Part shown: positions 1 to 14,120 of the stretch, in pieces
Numbering within the stretch: the first letter of the stretch is position 1
Layout of the letters: each line of letters starts with the position of its first letter
Assembly (NCBI RefSeq): GCF_000331515.1
Contig: NZ_AMZO01000004.1
Span: 1-64,000, forward strand
Length of the DNA: 64,000 nucleotides
From: Photobacterium marinum
GTDB taxonomy: Bacteria > Pseudomonadota > Gammaproteobacteria > Enterobacterales > Vibrionaceae
Reading direction: 5' to 3'
Translations under genes and position numbers: made by a program
The notes under the pieces: generated by a model
Databases searched by the model: none
What the model was told of the DNA's origin: nothing
What the model saw: only the letters and a program-made list of their open reading frames with translations

Positions 1-41
1 TGTTGCTTCTATCATCGAATAAGATTTGACGACACGGTACA

Positions 42-69
42 AAAAAGGGCATCATTTGATGCCCTTTTT
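42..69. terminator. Bidirectional intrinsic terminator upstream of secE
   Basis: Twelve-base arms (42-53 and 58-69) form a perfect stem around an ATTT loop, with an A-tract on the left and a T-tract on the right. It closes whatever unit lies left of the window (in relatives a tuf/tRNA unit). The first 40 bases contain no recognisable gene or tRNA end. Confidence 0.85.
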
Positions 70-183
70 CTGCGCTTGATTAATTTTTGGCTTGTTTTTT
101 AACCAAAAATGCAGAAAAAAAGATTATTCAATGAAGTTTTTTATATGTAATTAAGGCAATTTGCTTTTTCTTCATTACTAAGG

Positions 184-206
184 CCTCGCACTTGCGGGGT
201 TATTTT
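184..206 (+). terminator. Small GC-rich hairpin before secE
   Basis: A six-base-pair stem (184-189 with 194-199, one G-U pair) with an ACTT loop is followed by TTATTTT. It may be a weak second terminator or part of the secE leader. The secE promoter itself is not clear; a TATATT at 211-216 lacks a convincing -35 element. Confidence 0.4.
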
Positions 207-239
207 CGTCTATATTGAGACTAGTTACAGGTTGGTTGT

Positions 240-617
240 ATGAAAGCGAATGCCGAAAACCAAAGCAGCTCAAGTAGTATGGATGGCCTGAAGTGGGTCG
301 CCGTCTTTGCTTTGCTAGCTGCCGCTGTGGTTGGTAATTACCTGTACAGTGATGTTTCTGTAGTGCTTCGTGCTGCTGCGATTGTAGTCCTTGTGGCTGC
401 CGCTGGTGGTATTGCTGCGCTTACAGCGAAAGGTAAAACCGCGATTTCGTTTGCCCGCGAATCGCGCATGGAAGTCCGCAAGGTAGTATGGCCTACTCGT
501 CAGGAAGCTACGCAGACAACCTTTATCGTTTTAGCTGTCACTGTCATTATGGCGTTAGCCTTGTGGGGTATTGACGGCATCATGGTCCGTCTAGTCCGCC
601 TAGTTACCGGTGTGTGA
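240..617 (+). CDS. secE: Preprotein translocase subunit SecE
   Basis: Essential small subunit of the SecYEG channel in the inner membrane, which clamps SecY during export of unfolded proteins. The 125-residue length matches the three-membrane-segment enterobacterial type. Two hydrophobic segments lie in the first half, followed by the conserved cytoplasmic amphipathic stretch ([16 protein letters not shown]) and a C-terminal membrane helix. The start has a modest ACAGG site nine bases upstream. It sits 11 bp before nusG, the usual secE-nusG operon, directly ahead of the ribosomal protein and RNA polymerase genes. Confidence 0.97.
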   Translation: MKANAENQSSSSSMDGLKWVAVFALLAAAVVGNYLYSDVSVVLRAAAIVVLVAAAGGIAALTAKGKTAISFARESRMEVRKVVWPTRQEATQTTFIVLAVTVIMALALWGIDGIMVRLVRLVTGV

Positions 618-628
618 GGTAAGAGTTC

Positions 629-1174
629 ATGAGCGAAGCTCCAAAAAAACGATGGTATGTAGTACAGGCCTTTTCTGGTTTTGAAGGTCGTGTAGCGCAA
701 TCGCTACGTGAGCATATCAAAATGCATGGTATGGAAGATTACTTTGATGAGGTTCTTGTACCGACTGAAGAAGTAGTTGAAGTACGTGCAGGCCAGCGCC
801 GCAAGAGCGAGCGTAAATTCTTCCCTGGCTATGTGCTAGTACAGATGGTAATGAACGACGAGACATGGCATCTGGTACGTAGTATCCCTCGTGTTATGGG
901 GTTCATCGGCGGTACATCAGATCGCCCAGCTCCTATCTCTGATAAAGAGGCGGATGCTATCCTTAACCGCCTTCAGCAGGCGAGTGAGGCTCCTGTTCAT
1001 AAGACTGTATTCGAGCCGGGTGAAGTTGTCCGTGTTATCGATGGTCCGTTTGCAGACTTCAACGGCGTTGTGGAAGAAGTGGATTACGATAAGAGCCGCG
1101 TTAAGGTTTCTGTATCTATCTTCGGCCGTGCAACACCGGTTGAACTGGAATTTGGTCAGGTAGAAAAAAGCTGA
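629..1174 (+). CDS. nusG: Transcription termination/antitermination protein NusG
   Basis: Binds RNA polymerase as a processivity factor, links it to Rho and to ribosomal protein S10, and takes part in rRNA antitermination. The 181 residues match the E. coli length. The N-terminal NGN domain begins [14 protein letters not shown] and the C-terminal KOW domain carries the [17 protein letters not shown] core (about residues 128-144). It is the second gene of the secE operon. The rplK promoter begins about 20 bp after its stop codon. Confidence 0.98.
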   Translation: MSEAPKKRWYVVQAFSGFEGRVAQSLREHIKMHGMEDYFDEVLVPTEEVVEVRAGQRRKSERKFFPGYVLVQMVMNDETWHLVRSIPRVMGFIGGTSDRPAPISDKEADAILNRLQQASEAPVHKTVFEPGEVVRVIDGPFADFNGVVEEVDYDKSRVKVSVSIFGRATPVELEFGQVEKS

Positions 1175-1195
1175 TCAATAAGTAGTCAGCTTGTA

Positions 1196-1224
1196 TTGTC
1201 AGGGGCGTGAAATTGGACTATAAT
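1196..1224 (+). promoter_or_regulatory. Sigma-70 promoter for rplKA
   Basis: TTGTCA (1196-1201) and TATAAT (1219-1224) are separated by exactly 17 bp, close to the consensus. The -10 box lies within an inverted repeat (arms 1203-1214 and 1222-1233, one G-U pair) followed by TTT. The same DNA could therefore also form the secE-nusG terminator. Confidence 0.85.
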
Positions 1225-1236
1225 TTCGCGCCCTTT

Positions 1237-1296
1237 CGTTAGACGGGGAGTCTATTTCAAGAATAGACGTTTGAACCCAAATTTAGGTAAATAGCA
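1237..1296 (+). promoter_or_regulatory. rplK leader with hairpin, putative L1 control site
   Basis: The short leader contains GGGGA followed by a perfect seven-base stem (1250-1256 with 1262-1268, TCAAG loop) just upstream of the rplK ribosome-binding site. In E. coli, L1 represses rplKA translation by binding a structured site in this position. Assigning this hairpin to L1 is inference from location and shape. Confidence 0.5.
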
Positions 1297-1725
1297 ATGG
1301 CTAAAAAAGTAGAAGCTTACATCAAGCTGCAAGTTGCAGCTGGTATGGCAAACCCTAGTCCACCAGTTGGTCCTGCTCTGGGTCAGCACGGTGTGAACAT
1401 CATGGAATTCTGTAAAGCGTTCAACGCTAAGACTGACTCTATCGAGAAAGGTCTGCCGACTCCTGTTGTTATCACTGTATACAACGACCGTTCTTTCACG
1501 TTCATCACTAAGACTCCACCTGCTGCTGTTCTTCTTAAGAAAGCTGCTGGCGTTAAGTCTGGTTCTGGCCGTCCTAACACTGAGAAAGTTGGTACTGTTA
1601 CTGACGCTCAGATTCAGGAAATCGCAGAAACTAAAGCTGCTGATATGACTGGTGCAGACATCGAAGCTATGAAGCGTTCGATTGCTGGTACTGCTCGTTC
1701 AATGGGTCTAGTGGTAGAGGGTTAA
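1297..1725 (+). CDS. rplK: 50S ribosomal protein L11
   Basis: Binds the GTPase-associated centre of 23S rRNA and is needed for RelA activation and release-factor function. At 142 residues it matches E. coli L11. The N-terminal domain shows the proline-rich [20 protein letters not shown] motif, and the C-terminal rRNA-binding domain ends in the usual [10 protein letters not shown]. It is followed four bases later by rplA, forming the rplKA operon under the promoter at 1196-1224. Confidence 0.98.
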   Translation: MAKKVEAYIKLQVAAGMANPSPPVGPALGQHGVNIMEFCKAFNAKTDSIEKGLPTPVVITVYNDRSFTFITKTPPAAVLLKKAAGVKSGSGRPNTEKVGTVTDAQIQEIAETKAADMTGADIEAMKRSIAGTARSMGLVVEG

Positions 1726-1729
1726 GACA

Positions 1730-2434
1730 ATGGCAAAACTTACTAAGCGTATGCGCGTAATCCGCGAGAAAGTTGATGTAAACCGTGAGTACGACATCAA
1801 CGAAGCTGTTGCTCTTCTGAAAGAACTAGCTACTGCTAAATTCACTGAAAGCGTTGACGTTGCTGTTAACCTTGGCATCGATGCACGTAAATCTGACCAG
1901 AACGTTCGTGGCGCAACTGTACTGCCACACGGTACTGGCCGTGAAATCCGCGTAGCGGTATTCACTCAGGGTGCAAACGCTGAAGCAGCTAAAGAAGCTG
2001 GTGCTGACATCGTTGGCATGGAAGATCTTGCTGAGCAAGTGAAGAAAGGCGAAATGAACTTCGACGTAGTTGTTGCTTCTCCGGATGCAATGCGCGTTGT
2101 AGGTCAGCTTGGTACTATTCTTGGTCCACGCGGCCTGATGCCAAACCCTAAGGTTGGTACTGTAACTCCTAACGTTGCTGAAGCGGTTAAGAACGCTAAA
2201 GCTGGTCAGGTTCGTTACCGTAACGACAAGAACGGCATCATCCACACTACTATCGGTAAAGTGGACTTCGACGCTGCTCAACTAAAAGAGAACCTAGAAT
2301 CTCTTCTAGTTGCTCTGAAGAAAGCTAAGCCTTCTTCAGCTAAAGGTACTTTCATCAAGAAAGTAAGCCTGTCTACCACTATGGGTGCAGGTGTTGCGCT
2401 AGACCAGAACACTCTGGAAACTAACGCACAGTAA
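1730..2434 (+). CDS. rplA: 50S ribosomal protein L1
   Basis: Forms the mobile L1 stalk at the ribosomal E site and acts as translational repressor of its own rplKA mRNA. The 234 residues match E. coli. Family signatures include the central [15 protein letters not shown] segment and the C-terminal [12 protein letters not shown] motif. It lies four bases after rplK, consistent with translational coupling. The promoter for the next operon starts immediately at its stop codon. Confidence 0.98.
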   Translation: MAKLTKRMRVIREKVDVNREYDINEAVALLKELATAKFTESVDVAVNLGIDARKSDQNVRGATVLPHGTGREIRVAVFTQGANAEAAKEAGADIVGMEDLAEQVKKGEMNFDVVVASPDAMRVVGQLGTILGPRGLMPNPKVGTVTPNVAEAVKNAKAGQVRYRNDKNGIIHTTIGKVDFDAAQLKENLESLLVALKKAKPSSAKGTFIKKVSLSTTMGAGVALDQNTLETNAQ

Positions 2435-2435
2435 T

Positions 2436-2463
2436 TTGCAGAAGCGTCAAATTAGTGTATAAT
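2436..2463 (+). promoter_or_regulatory. Sigma-70 promoter for rplJL-rpoBC
   Basis: TTGCAG (2436-2441) and a perfect TATAAT (2458-2463) are separated by 16 bp, right after rplA. As at the rplK promoter, the -10 box is embedded in a long inverted repeat (13-base arms 2442-2454 and 2462-2474, one wobble pair). Confidence 0.75.
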
Positions 2464-2695
2464 TTGGCGCTTCCGAATTCATGGCTGAGGTCGCAACGTA
2501 AGTTGCGATCTTCGTCCAAGACCGTAGGCGTCCAGCTCTTTGGAGCCGAGACTTAATACCACCTACGTAGACGGTGCCAGAACATGATTGATGTAAGTCT
2601 TTCTTGGATCTGCGCCGTAAAAACTCTCCTGCCATAGTGGCAGTGAGTGGTGTACTGTCCGGGGTAACCCGGCTATAAATCCAGGAGCAAATCCA
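2464..2695 (+). promoter_or_regulatory. L10 (rplJ) mRNA leader
   Basis: About 230 nt of structured untranslated leader separates the promoter from rplJ. It contains several short dyads (for example around 2500 and 2665-2675) and ends in an AGGAG ribosome-binding site eight bases before the start. In E. coli the L10-(L12)4 complex binds such a leader to repress translation. The position, length and lack of any ORF support the same role here; the exact binding loop was not resolved. Confidence 0.7.
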
Positions 2696-3190
2696 ATGGC
2701 ATTGAATCTTCAAGACAAAAAAGCAATTGTTGCTGAAGTCAACGAAGCTGCCAATGGTGCCCTGTCTGCAGTTGTTGCTGACTCTCGTGGCGTTGCTGTG
2801 GGTGCGATGACTTCTCTGCGTAAACAAGCTCGTGAAAACGGCGTTTACCTGAAAGTTGTTCGTAACACACTAGCTCGTCGTGCAGTGGAAGGTACTGATT
2901 TCGAATGTCTTACTGAGACTTTCGTAGGTCCTACACTGATCGGTTTCTCTAACGAGCACCCAGGTGCTGCAGCGCGTCTTTTCAAAGACTTCGCTAAAGA
3001 GAACAAAGAATTCGAGATCAAAGCAGCTGCATTCGAAGGCGCTGTTGCTGACGTTGAAGTACTAGCGACTCTACCAACATACGACGAAGCGATTGCACGC
3101 CTGATGATGTGCATGAAAGAAGCGTCTGCTGGCAAGCTGGTACGTACTATCGCAGCTGTTCGCGATCAGAAAGAAGAAGCAGCGGCTTAA
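2696..3190 (+). CDS. rplJ: 50S ribosomal protein L10
   Basis: Anchors the L7/L12 dimers to the ribosomal stalk and, with them, represses its own operon. At 164 residues it is one shorter than E. coli L10. It starts [19 protein letters not shown] and carries the N-terminal rRNA-binding domain (VADSRGVAV...MTSLRKQAR) and a C-terminal alpha-helical spine for L12. It is followed 61 bp downstream by rplL. Confidence 0.98.
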   Translation: MALNLQDKKAIVAEVNEAANGALSAVVADSRGVAVGAMTSLRKQARENGVYLKVVRNTLARRAVEGTDFECLTETFVGPTLIGFSNEHPGAAARLFKDFAKENKEFEIKAAAFEGAVADVEVLATLPTYDEAIARLMMCMKEASAGKLVRTIAAVRDQKEEAAA

Positions 3191-3251
3191 TTGGCCTTGC
3201 TTTAATCTGGTTGCTATTTAAACTAATTGTTGACTTTAAAAGAGAATTGTT

Positions 3252-3617
3252 ATGTCTATCACTAACGAGCAAATCCTAGACGCAGTTGCAGAAATGTCTG
3301 TAATGCAGGTTGTTGAGCTAATCGAAGCAATGGAAGAAAAATTCGGTGTTACTGCTGCAGCTGCAGTTGTAGCAGGCGGCGCAGCTGCAGAAGCAGCTGA
3401 AGAGCAGACTGAATTCGACGTAATCCTAACTGCTGCTGGCGCTAACAAAGTTGCTGTAATCAAAGCAGTACGTGGCGCAACTGGCCTAGGTCTGAAAGAA
3501 GCTAAAGGTCTTGTAGACGGCGCTCCAGCACCTCTGAAAGAAGGCGTTGAGAAAGCTGAAGCTGAAGCTCTTAAAGCTCAGCTAGAAGAAGCTGGTGCTT
3601 CTGTTGAAATTAAGTAA
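3252..3617 (+). CDS. rplL: 50S ribosomal protein L7/L12
   Basis: Multicopy acidic stalk protein that recruits and stimulates the translational GTPases. The 121 residues comprise an N-terminal dimerisation domain, an alanine-rich hinge (about residues 35-52) and the C-terminal factor-binding domain with the conserved [15 protein letters not shown] motif. An attenuator hairpin downstream lowers transcription into rpoB, matching the high stoichiometric need for this protein. Confidence 0.98.
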   Translation: MSITNEQILDAVAEMSVMQVVELIEAMEEKFGVTAAAAVVAGGAAAEAAEEQTEFDVILTAAGANKVAVIKAVRGATGLGLKEAKGLVDGAPAPLKEGVEKAEAEALKAQLEEAGASVEIK

Positions 3618-3651
3618 TAATTACTTAATTTCTTAGCCTTAATTGGCTAAT

Positions 3652-3682
3652 GGCTGGTGGCTAAATAGCCACCGGCCTTTTT
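3652..3682 (+). terminator. rplL-rpoB attenuator
   Basis: A twelve-base-pair stem (3652-3663 with 3666-3677, one G-U pair; the innermost pairs probably open into a loop) is followed by five T residues. It stands at the position of the known E. coli partial terminator that lets only a fraction of transcripts continue from the ribosomal protein genes into rpoBC. A leader of about 160 nt follows before rpoB. Confidence 0.85.
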
Positions 3683-3841
3683 GCGCTGTAGGGTGGTGGT
3701 GTTTTCACGTTGTTTTGCAACCACTATCTATGCAAAAAGCAGTCCTGTTTCCCCAGAACTGTTCCTACAATAAACAATGTTATTAGTCACTGCTCCTCGT
3801 TTTGAGCAGTTTGGATCACTTATCAGCGATCTGAGGAACCT

Positions 3842-6800
3842 ATGGTTTACTCTTATACCGAGAAAAAGCGTATCCGTAAGGATTTTGGTAAGCGTCCACA
3901 AGTCCTGGATGTTCCATATTTGCTGTCGATCCAGCTTGAGTCTTTTGATAAGTTCATCGAGCAGGATCCAGAAGGGCATTACGGTCTAGAAGCTGCCTTT
4001 CGCTCTGTTTTTCCGATTCAGAGCTATAACGGCAATTCCGAGCTGCAATACGTTAGCTATCGTCTCGGTGAGCCGGTCTTCGATGTTAAAGAATGTCAGA
4101 TTCGTGGCGTAACCTACTCTGCACCTTTGCGTGTGAAGCTACGTCTTGTCATGTACGATAAAGACGCGCCAGCTGGCACTGTTAAAGACATCAAAGAACA
4201 AGAAGTTTACATGGGCGAAATTCCGCTCATGACAGATAACGGTACATTCGTTATTAACGGTACCGAGAGGGTTATCGTATCCCAGCTGCACCGTAGCCCG
4301 GGTGTCTTCTTCGACAGCGATAAGGGTAAAACCCACTCCTCAGGTAAAGTGCTATATAACGCGCGCGTAATCCCTTACCGTGGTTCATGGTTGGATTTCG
4401 AATTTGATCCTAAGGATAACGTATTCGTACGTATCGACCGTCGTCGTAAGCTACCTGCTTCAATCATTCTTCGTGCACTAGGTTACACAACCGAGCAGAT
4501 CCTTGACATGTTCTTCGAGAAAGTAAACTTCGAAGTTCAAGGTAAGTCTCTGGTTATGGAACTTGTGCCTGAGCGTCTACGTGGTGAAACTGCAAGCTTC
4601 GATATTGAAGCGAACGGCAAAGTTTACGTAGAAAAAGGTCGTCGCATAACTGCTCGCCATATTCGCCAGCTAGGCAAAGATGGTGTTGACCGTATTGAAG
4701 TACCTGTTGAATACATCGTGGGTAAAGTCGCTTCACGTGATTACGTGAACGAAGAGACCGGCGAGCTAATCGCAGCAGCGAACCAAGAACTAAGCCTAGA
4801 GACACTGGCTCTGCTTTCTCAAGCTGGCCACAAGTCACTGGAAGTTCTGTTTACTAATGACCTGGATTTCGGTCCGTACATGTCTGACACCATCCGTGTC
4901 GACAGCACGACTGACCGTCTGAGTGCGCTAGTAGAAATCTACCGCATGATGCGTCCTGGTGAGCCGCCAACACGTGAAGCAGCAGAGCAGCTATTCGAAA
5001 GCCTGTTCTTCTCAGAAGATCGTTACGATCTATCTGCTGTTGGTCGTATGAAGTTCAACAGCTCTCTTCTACGTGAAGAGACAACGGGTGCAGGTACACT
5101 TGATCACGCAGACATCATTGATGTTATGCGCAAACTGATCGATATCCGTAACGGTAAAGGTGAAGTTGATGATATCGACCACCTTGGCAACCGTCGTATC
5201 CGTTCTGTTGGTGAAATGGCAGAAAACCAGTTCCGAGTAGGTCTGGTACGTGTTGAGCGCGCTGTTAAAGAGCGTCTGAGCCTGGGTGACCTTGATGCAG
5301 TAATGCCTCAAGACCTAATCAACGCTAAGCCTATCTCTGCGGCAGTAAAAGAGTTCTTTGGCTCTTCTCAGCTGTCTCAGTTTATGGACCAGAACAACCC
5401 ACTGTCAGAAGTTACTCACAAACGTCGTATTTCGGCGCTTGGTCCAGGTGGCCTGACTCGTGAGCGTGCTGGCTTCGAAGTTCGAGACGTACACGCGACC
5501 CACTACGGTCGTCTATGTCCAATCGAAACGCCGGAAGGTCCAAACATCGGTCTAATCAACTCACTATCGGCATTTGCCCAGTGTAACCCTTATGGTTTCC
5601 TGGAAACTCCATACCGTAAAGTGATTGATGGCAAGGTAACCGAAGAAATCGACTACCTGTCTGCTATCGAAGAAGGCCAGTATGTAATCGCACAGGCGAA
5701 CGCCGCTCTTAATGAAGACGGTTCATTCGCTGACGAACTGATCACTGCACGTCAGAAAGGTGAATCAGGTCTGCACCCACGTGACCATGTTCAGTACATG
5801 GACGTTGCAACCAACCAGGTTGTATCGGTGGCAGCATCTCTGATCCCATTCCTAGAGCACGATGATGCGAACCGTGCATTGATGGGTGCGAACATGCAGC
5901 GTCAGGCTGTTCCGACTCTACGCGCTGACAAGCCGTTGGTTGGTACAGGTATCGAGCGTAATGTTGCTGTTGACTCAGGTGTAACTGCTGTTGCTAAGCG
6001 TGGCGGTACAGTTCAGTCAGTAGATGCTTCTCGTATCGTTGTTAAAGTTAACGAAGACGAGCTGGTACCAGGCGAAGCGGGTATCGACATCTACAACCTG
6101 ACTAAGTACACCCGTTCTAACCAGAATACATGTATCAATCAGCGTCCAACAGTGATGCCGGGTGAACCTGTGGCTCGTGGCGACGTACTTGCTGACGGTC
6201 CTTCTACCGACCTTGGTGAGCTGGCGCTTGGTCAGAACATGCGTATCGCGTTCATGCCTTGGAACGGTTACAACTTCGAGGACTCCATCCTAGTTTCTGA
6301 GCGTGTTGTACAGGAAGATCGCCTGACAACTATCCACATCCAAGAACTATCTTGTGTGGCGCGTGATACTAAGCTGGGTGCAGAAGAGATCACAGCGGAC
6401 ATCCCTAACGTGGGTGAAGCTGCGCTATCTAAGCTGGACGAATCAGGTATCGTTTACATTGGTGCTGAAGTTAAGGGTGGTGACATCCTGGTTGGTAAGG
6501 TGACACCTAAGGGTGAAACTCAGCTGACTCCTGAAGAGAAACTGCTACGTGCAATCTTCGGTGAAAAAGCATCTGATGTTAAAGACTCTTCACTACGTGT
6601 ACCAAACTCAGTGTCTGGTACGATCATCGACGTTCAGGTATTTACCCGCGATGGCGTAGAAAAAGACAAGCGTGCGCTTGAAATCGAAGAGATGCAGCTG
6701 AAAGAAGCGAAGAAAGACATCACAGAAGAATTCCAGATCCTTGAGGGTGGTCTTCTTGCTCGTGTTCGTACGCTTCTGCTATCTGCCGGTTACAGCGAAG

Positions 6801-7867
6801 ACAAGATTGCTTCAATGGACCGTGAGAAACTGTTTGCACAGACTCTTGATGACGAAGCACTGCAGAACCAGTTGGAACAGCTTGCAGAACAGTATGATGA
6901 GCTGAAAGCTGAGTTCGATAAGAAGTTTGAAACTAAACGTCGCAAGATCACTCAGGGTGATGACCTTGCACCAGGCGTCCTTAAGATTGTTAAGGTTTAC
7001 CTGGCTGTTAAGCGTCGTATCCAGCCTGGTGATAAGATGGCGGGTCGTCACGGTAACAAGGGTGTAATCTCTAAGATCAACCCTGTTGAAGACATGCCAT
7101 ACGATGAGAAAGGTCAAACTGTTGATATCGTACTGAACCCACTGGGTGTACCTTCTCGTATGAACATCGGTCAGATCCTGGAGACTCACTTGGGTCTTGC
7201 AGCGAAAGGTATCGGTGACAAGATCAACGAGATGCTGAAGCAGCAGCAAGAACTACACAAGTTCCGTGAGTTCCTGCAGCGAGTTTACGATCTGGGCGAT
7301 ACGCGCCAGAAAGTCGACATCGCAGCGCTGTCTGATGATGAAGTACGTACACTGATTAAGAACCTGCGTAACGGTCTGCCAATTGCTACTCCAGTATTTG
7401 ATGGTGCGCCTGAAGCATCAATCAAAGAGCTGCTGAAGCTGGGTGATCTGCCTGAGTCTGGTCAGCTAACACTGTTTGATGGTCGTACCGGTGACAAGTT
7501 TGAGCGTCCTGTAACTGTTGGTTACATGTACATGCTGAAACTGAACCACCTGGTTGATGACAAGATGCACGCCCGTTCTACCGGTTCTTACAGCCTTGTT
7601 ACTCAGCAGCCGCTGGGTGGTAAAGCTCAGTTCGGTGGTCAGCGTTTCGGTGAGATGGAAGTATGGGCGCTGGAAGCATACGGCGCAGCTTACACTCTAC
7701 AGGAAATGCTAACTGTTAAGTCGGATGACGTTAACGGCCGTACGAAGATGTATAAGAACATCGTCGATGGCGACCATCGTATGGAACCAGGTATGCCGGA
7801 ATCTTTCAACGTACTGTTGAAAGAAATCCGCTCGTTGGGTATCAACATCGAGCTGGAAGACGAATAA
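3842..7867 (+). CDS. rpoB: DNA-directed RNA polymerase subunit beta
   Basis: Catalytic core subunit that forms one pincer of RNA polymerase. The 1341 residues are one short of E. coli RpoB. The rifampicin-binding region is canonical ([19 protein letters not shown] then [12 protein letters not shown]), with no obvious resistance substitution. The C-terminal signature [20 protein letters not shown] is present. A GAGGAA ribosome-binding site precedes the ATG. It is followed 99 bp downstream by rpoC, with an intervening hairpin. Confidence 0.99.
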   Translation: MVYSYTEKKRIRKDFGKRPQVLDVPYLLSIQLESFDKFIEQDPEGHYGLEAAFRSVFPIQSYNGNSELQYVSYRLGEPVFDVKECQIRGVTYSAPLRVKLRLVMYDKDAPAGTVKDIKEQEVYMGEIPLMTDNGTFVINGTERVIVSQLHRSPGVFFDSDKGKTHSSGKVLYNARVIPYRGSWLDFEFDPKDNVFVRIDRRRKLPASIILRALGYTTEQILDMFFEKVNFEVQGKSLVMELVPERLRGETASFDIEANGKVYVEKGRRITARHIRQLGKDGVDRIEVPVEYIVGKVASRDYVNEETGELIAAANQELSLETLALLSQAGHKSLEVLFTNDLDFGPYMSDTIRVDSTTDRLSALVEIYRMMRPGEPPTREAAEQLFESLFFSEDRYDLSAVGRMKFNSSLLREETTGAGTLDHADIIDVMRKLIDIRNGKGEVDDIDHLGNRRIRSVGEMAENQFRVGLVRVERAVKERLSLGDLDAVMPQDLINAKPISAAVKEFFGSSQLSQFMDQNNPLSEVTHKRRISALGPGGLTRERAGFEVRDVHATHYGRLCPIETPEGPNIGLINSLSAFAQCNPYGFLETPYRKVIDGKVTEEIDYLSAIEEGQYVIAQANAALNEDGSFADELITARQKGESGLHPRDHVQYMDVATNQVVSVAASLIPFLEHDDANRALMGANMQRQAVPTLRADKPLVGTGIERNVAVDSGVTAVAKRGGTVQSVDASRIVVKVNEDELVPGEAGIDIYNLTKYTRSNQNTCINQRPTVMPGEPVARGDVLADGPSTDLGELALGQNMRIAFMPWNGYNFEDSILVSERVVQEDRLTTIHIQELSCVARDTKLGAEEITADIPNVGEAALSKLDESGIVYIGAEVKGGDILVGKVTPKGETQLTPEEKLLRAIFGEKASDVKDSSLRVPNSVSGTIIDVQVFTRDGVEKDKRALEIEEMQLKEAKKDITEEFQILEGGLLARVRTLLLSAGYSEDKIASMDREKLFAQTLDDEALQNQLEQLAEQYDELKAEFDKKFETKRRKITQGDDLAPGVLKIVKVYLAVKRRIQPGDKMAGRHGNKGVISKINPVEDMPYDEKGQTVDIVLNPLGVPSRMNIGQILETHLGLAAKGIGDKINEMLKQQQELHKFREFLQRVYDLGDTRQKVDIAALSDDEVRTLIKNLRNGLPIATPVFDGAPEASIKELLKLGDLPESGQLTLFDGRTGDKFERPVTVGYMYMLKLNHLVDDKMHARSTGSYSLVTQQPLGGKAQFGGQRFGEMEVWALEAYGAAYTLQEMLTVKSDDVNGRTKMYKNIVDGDHRMEPGMPESFNVLLKEIRSLGINIELEDE

Positions 7868-7915
7868 GTTAGGCTGGTTACCTATACTTATTAGTTAATC
7901 CGGTATAAATATGAA

Positions 7916-7938
7916 GGCGCCAGCAGACTGGCGCCTTT
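7916..7938 (+). terminator. Hairpin between rpoB and rpoC
   Basis: A perfect eight-base-pair GC-rich stem (7916-7923 with 7928-7935) with a CAGA loop is followed by only three T residues. It looks like a weak terminator, an RNA-processing signal or an mRNA-stability element inside an essential operon. Confidence 0.55.
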
Positions 7939-7966
7939 ATGGGTCAACTCCTCACAGGAGCCGAAT

Positions 7967-12184
<4,218 letters not shown>

Positions 12185-12217
12185 TTAGGTTTTGTCCTTA
12201 GCATAAGCAAGAAAAAA

Positions 12218-12240
12218 GGCACCCGAATGGGTGCCTTTTT
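12218..12240 (+). terminator. rpoC terminator
   Basis: A seven-base-pair stem (12218-12224 with 12229-12235) with a GAAT loop follows an A-tract and precedes TTTTT. Confidence 0.92.
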
Positions 12241-12480
12241 GTTATTGGTGTACCTTGCTCTGAAATAGGTTTATCAGATATGAGGTTATTTCAGAGTAAA
12301 AAAAACGGTGCGAGCGTGCACCGGTTTATAAGGTTCTTTCAGGGCATGATAATGAAGGTCAGCAACATTATGACGCTGGTGGTTGCCAGAGCTGGTTAGG
12401 CATATAGAAGCTTAATACCTGAATGGATGTTCAGGCTTTGCTCAGTAAAGCAATAACGGTTTGAGCCGATATTGCTGCTG
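12241..12480. other. rpoC-rsd convergent gap
   Basis: No gene is visible. The gap holds a perfect ten-base inverted repeat (12258-12267 and 12287-12296) and, next to it, a minus-strand terminator hairpin (arms 12306-12311 and 12318-12323, with the T-run on the minus strand opposite 12298-12305) that probably ends the rsd transcript. Confidence 0.6.
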
Positions 12481-12963
12481 TTAAGCCCCCGGCGGACAGG
12501 CCAGGCTTTCGCTGATCAGTTCAATCAACTTATCTTCCAAGGCAAAGCGAAGTTCCATGAGCTCGCCGACCGAAGATAAATCTTTATCGAAATCCGGCAG
12601 GTCATCGTCATCATCAATAGCGCAGTAACGATCCGAAAAGTTCAGTAGCGGATCGGTTGTCTGGGTGATTTGTGAATAGAGCTGCGAAATCTCTTCGGTA
12701 GGGGAATAGCCGGTCGCATTCCAGCGTTCCATCACCATGTCATAGATTTTGAAGTGGCCTTCGGAGATGTAATCGACCAGTTGCTGGCTGAAAAGTTGAA
12801 GCTGGGAGCTTGTTGGAAGTTGACGTGTTTTCTTATCGAACGGGGGAAGACCTGCAAGTTTGCAGTAGTCTATCAACAACTGTTGACGAGACATCAGCCA
12901 GTGATCAATGACATCACTGGTACCACCCCACTGTTTTTGTACTTGCTCGAATTTACTTAACAT
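12481..12963 (-). CDS. rsd: Regulator of sigma D (Rsd)
   Basis: Binds sigma-70 and sequesters it in stationary phase, favouring alternative sigma factors; in E. coli it also stimulates SpoT hydrolase. About 160 residues, with the family core LVDYISEGHFKIYDMVMERW and the C-terminal RFALEDKLIELI. I place the start at the second ATG (12963) because a GAGGG site lies seven bases upstream of it, whereas the ATG at 12969 is almost adjacent to that site. It is divergent from nudC, the same arrangement as in E. coli. Confidence 0.93.
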   Translation of the reverse strand: MLSKFEQVQKQWGGTSDVIDHWLMSRQQLLIDYCKLAGLPPFDKKTRQLPTSSQLQLFSQQLVDYISEGHFKIYDMVMERWNATGYSPTEEISQLYSQITQTTDPLLNFSDRYCAIDDDDDLPDFDKDLSSVGELMELRFALEDKLIELISESLACPPGA

Positions 12964-13105
12964 GACCATGCCCTCATGATCTACAGTACCGGCACAAGGA
13001 GGTACTGAAAATATACCCGTGAAACTCTTAAAAAAGAGAGCCTTGTATGGCGGATTGATTCCGTTCCTAAGCTTAGATTGCCAGTAAAAAACAAACCCTG
13101 CAAGG

Positions 13106-13888
13106 ATGGATGTGACATCTATGTTAAAAAAACAAGAATTAGCGTATTGGTGCGTGGTAAAGAACCGCAGATTATATTTGGTTAATCAGACACTTCCTTT
13201 GATGACGCCTGAGCAACTGGGGCTAAACAGCGAACAGGCCCGCAAAATAGGTGAATTTGATGGAAAACCGGTGCTTTGGCTGGAAGCGCCAGATCATATG
13301 CTGGAAGGTGAGTTTTTCACTCAGCGGGATTTGTTAGGCCTTGATGGTGAGTTGTTTAACCTGGCGGGAAAAGCGACCCAGTTTTCTCATATGCTGCATT
13401 CCCAGGCGTTCTGTCCATCATGTGGCGGAGCGTGTGAGCTTGCTGAACATGAATTTGCGATGCGCTGCCGAAATTGCCAGAGCAACCAGTATCCGCGCGT
13501 TTCTCCGTGTGTGATTGTTGCGGTTAAACGTCAGGATAAAATCCTGCTGGCTCAGCACCCGAGACATAAAACTGGCTTGTACACTGTGATAGCTGGCTTT
13601 GTTGAGGCTGGTGAAACTCTGGAGCAGTGTGTTGCTAGGGAAGTTGAGGAAGAAACAGGTATTCAAATCTCTAATATTCGCTATTTTGGCAGCCAGCCTT
13701 GGGCTTTTCCGTCTAATCTGATGATGGGCTTTCTTGCTGATTATGAAAGCGGAGAGATGAATCCAGACTATGAAGAGCTGACTGATGCGATTTGGGCCGG
13801 ACGTGATGAATTGCCACTGCTGGCCCCGGAAGGGACGATTGCCAGGGCCCTGATTGAGCACACATTGTCATTGATAGCAGAGGCGTAA
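13106..13888 (+). CDS. nudC: NADH pyrophosphatase / NAD-capped RNA hydrolase NudC
   Basis: Nudix hydrolase that splits NAD(H) to NMN(H) and AMP and removes NAD caps from RNA 5' ends. The 260 residues contain a zinc ribbon (C103, C106, C121, C124), a complete Nudix box (about residues 164-187, with REVEEETG) and the NudC-specific SQPWAFPSNLMMGF signature. The first ATG (13106) overlaps the AAGGATGG ribosome-binding sequence, so the in-frame ATG at 13121 is an equally plausible start. It sits between rsd and hemE, as in E. coli. Confidence 0.95.
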   Translation: MDVTSMLKKQELAYWCVVKNRRLYLVNQTLPLMTPEQLGLNSEQARKIGEFDGKPVLWLEAPDHMLEGEFFTQRDLLGLDGELFNLAGKATQFSHMLHSQAFCPSCGGACELAEHEFAMRCRNCQSNQYPRVSPCVIVAVKRQDKILLAQHPRHKTGLYTVIAGFVEAGETLEQCVAREVEEETGIQISNIRYFGSQPWAFPSNLMMGFLADYESGEMNPDYEELTDAIWAGRDELPLLAPEGTIARALIEHTLSLIAEA

Positions 13889-13891
13889 GAT

Positions 13892-13916
13892 AAAAAAAAC
13901 CCTCCGAAAGGGAGGG
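13892..13916 (-). terminator. Hairpin after nudC, T-run on minus strand
   Basis: A six-base-pair stem (13900-13905 with 13911-13916) is preceded by eight A residues on the plus strand. It therefore reads as a strong terminator leftward and only weakly for nudC. A second small hairpin follows at 13934-13950. Confidence 0.6.
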
Positions 13917-14120
13917 ATTAAGGTGCAGTTATCTTGCTCTCTACGAGCAAAGTCATTGTTATTGTTGCTAGCGCGCGAATTTTGTACCACGGGAAGCTGA
14001 TGAGTCGCAAATTTCGTGAACAGATTGTTGCTGTAAACATGATCAGCTTAACAAAGGGACTCTTTTGTTGCTGTTTTTGAGTGTTACAATACGCCCCAGA
14101 ATTAACCCATGGAGCCCAGA

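Noticed and set aside
1..40. Possible end of a tRNA or of tuf
   Set aside because: No CCA end, acceptor stem or recognisable EF-Tu C-terminus in any frame; only the terminator at 42-69 is supported.
12258..12296. Ten-base inverted repeat after rpoC as a mobile-element end
   Set aside because: No transposase, target duplication or second copy is visible; more likely part of the terminator region.
14039..14080. Small cysteine-rich ORF upstream of hemE
   Set aside because: No ribosome-binding site, and it overlaps the likely hemE promoter region; probably chance.
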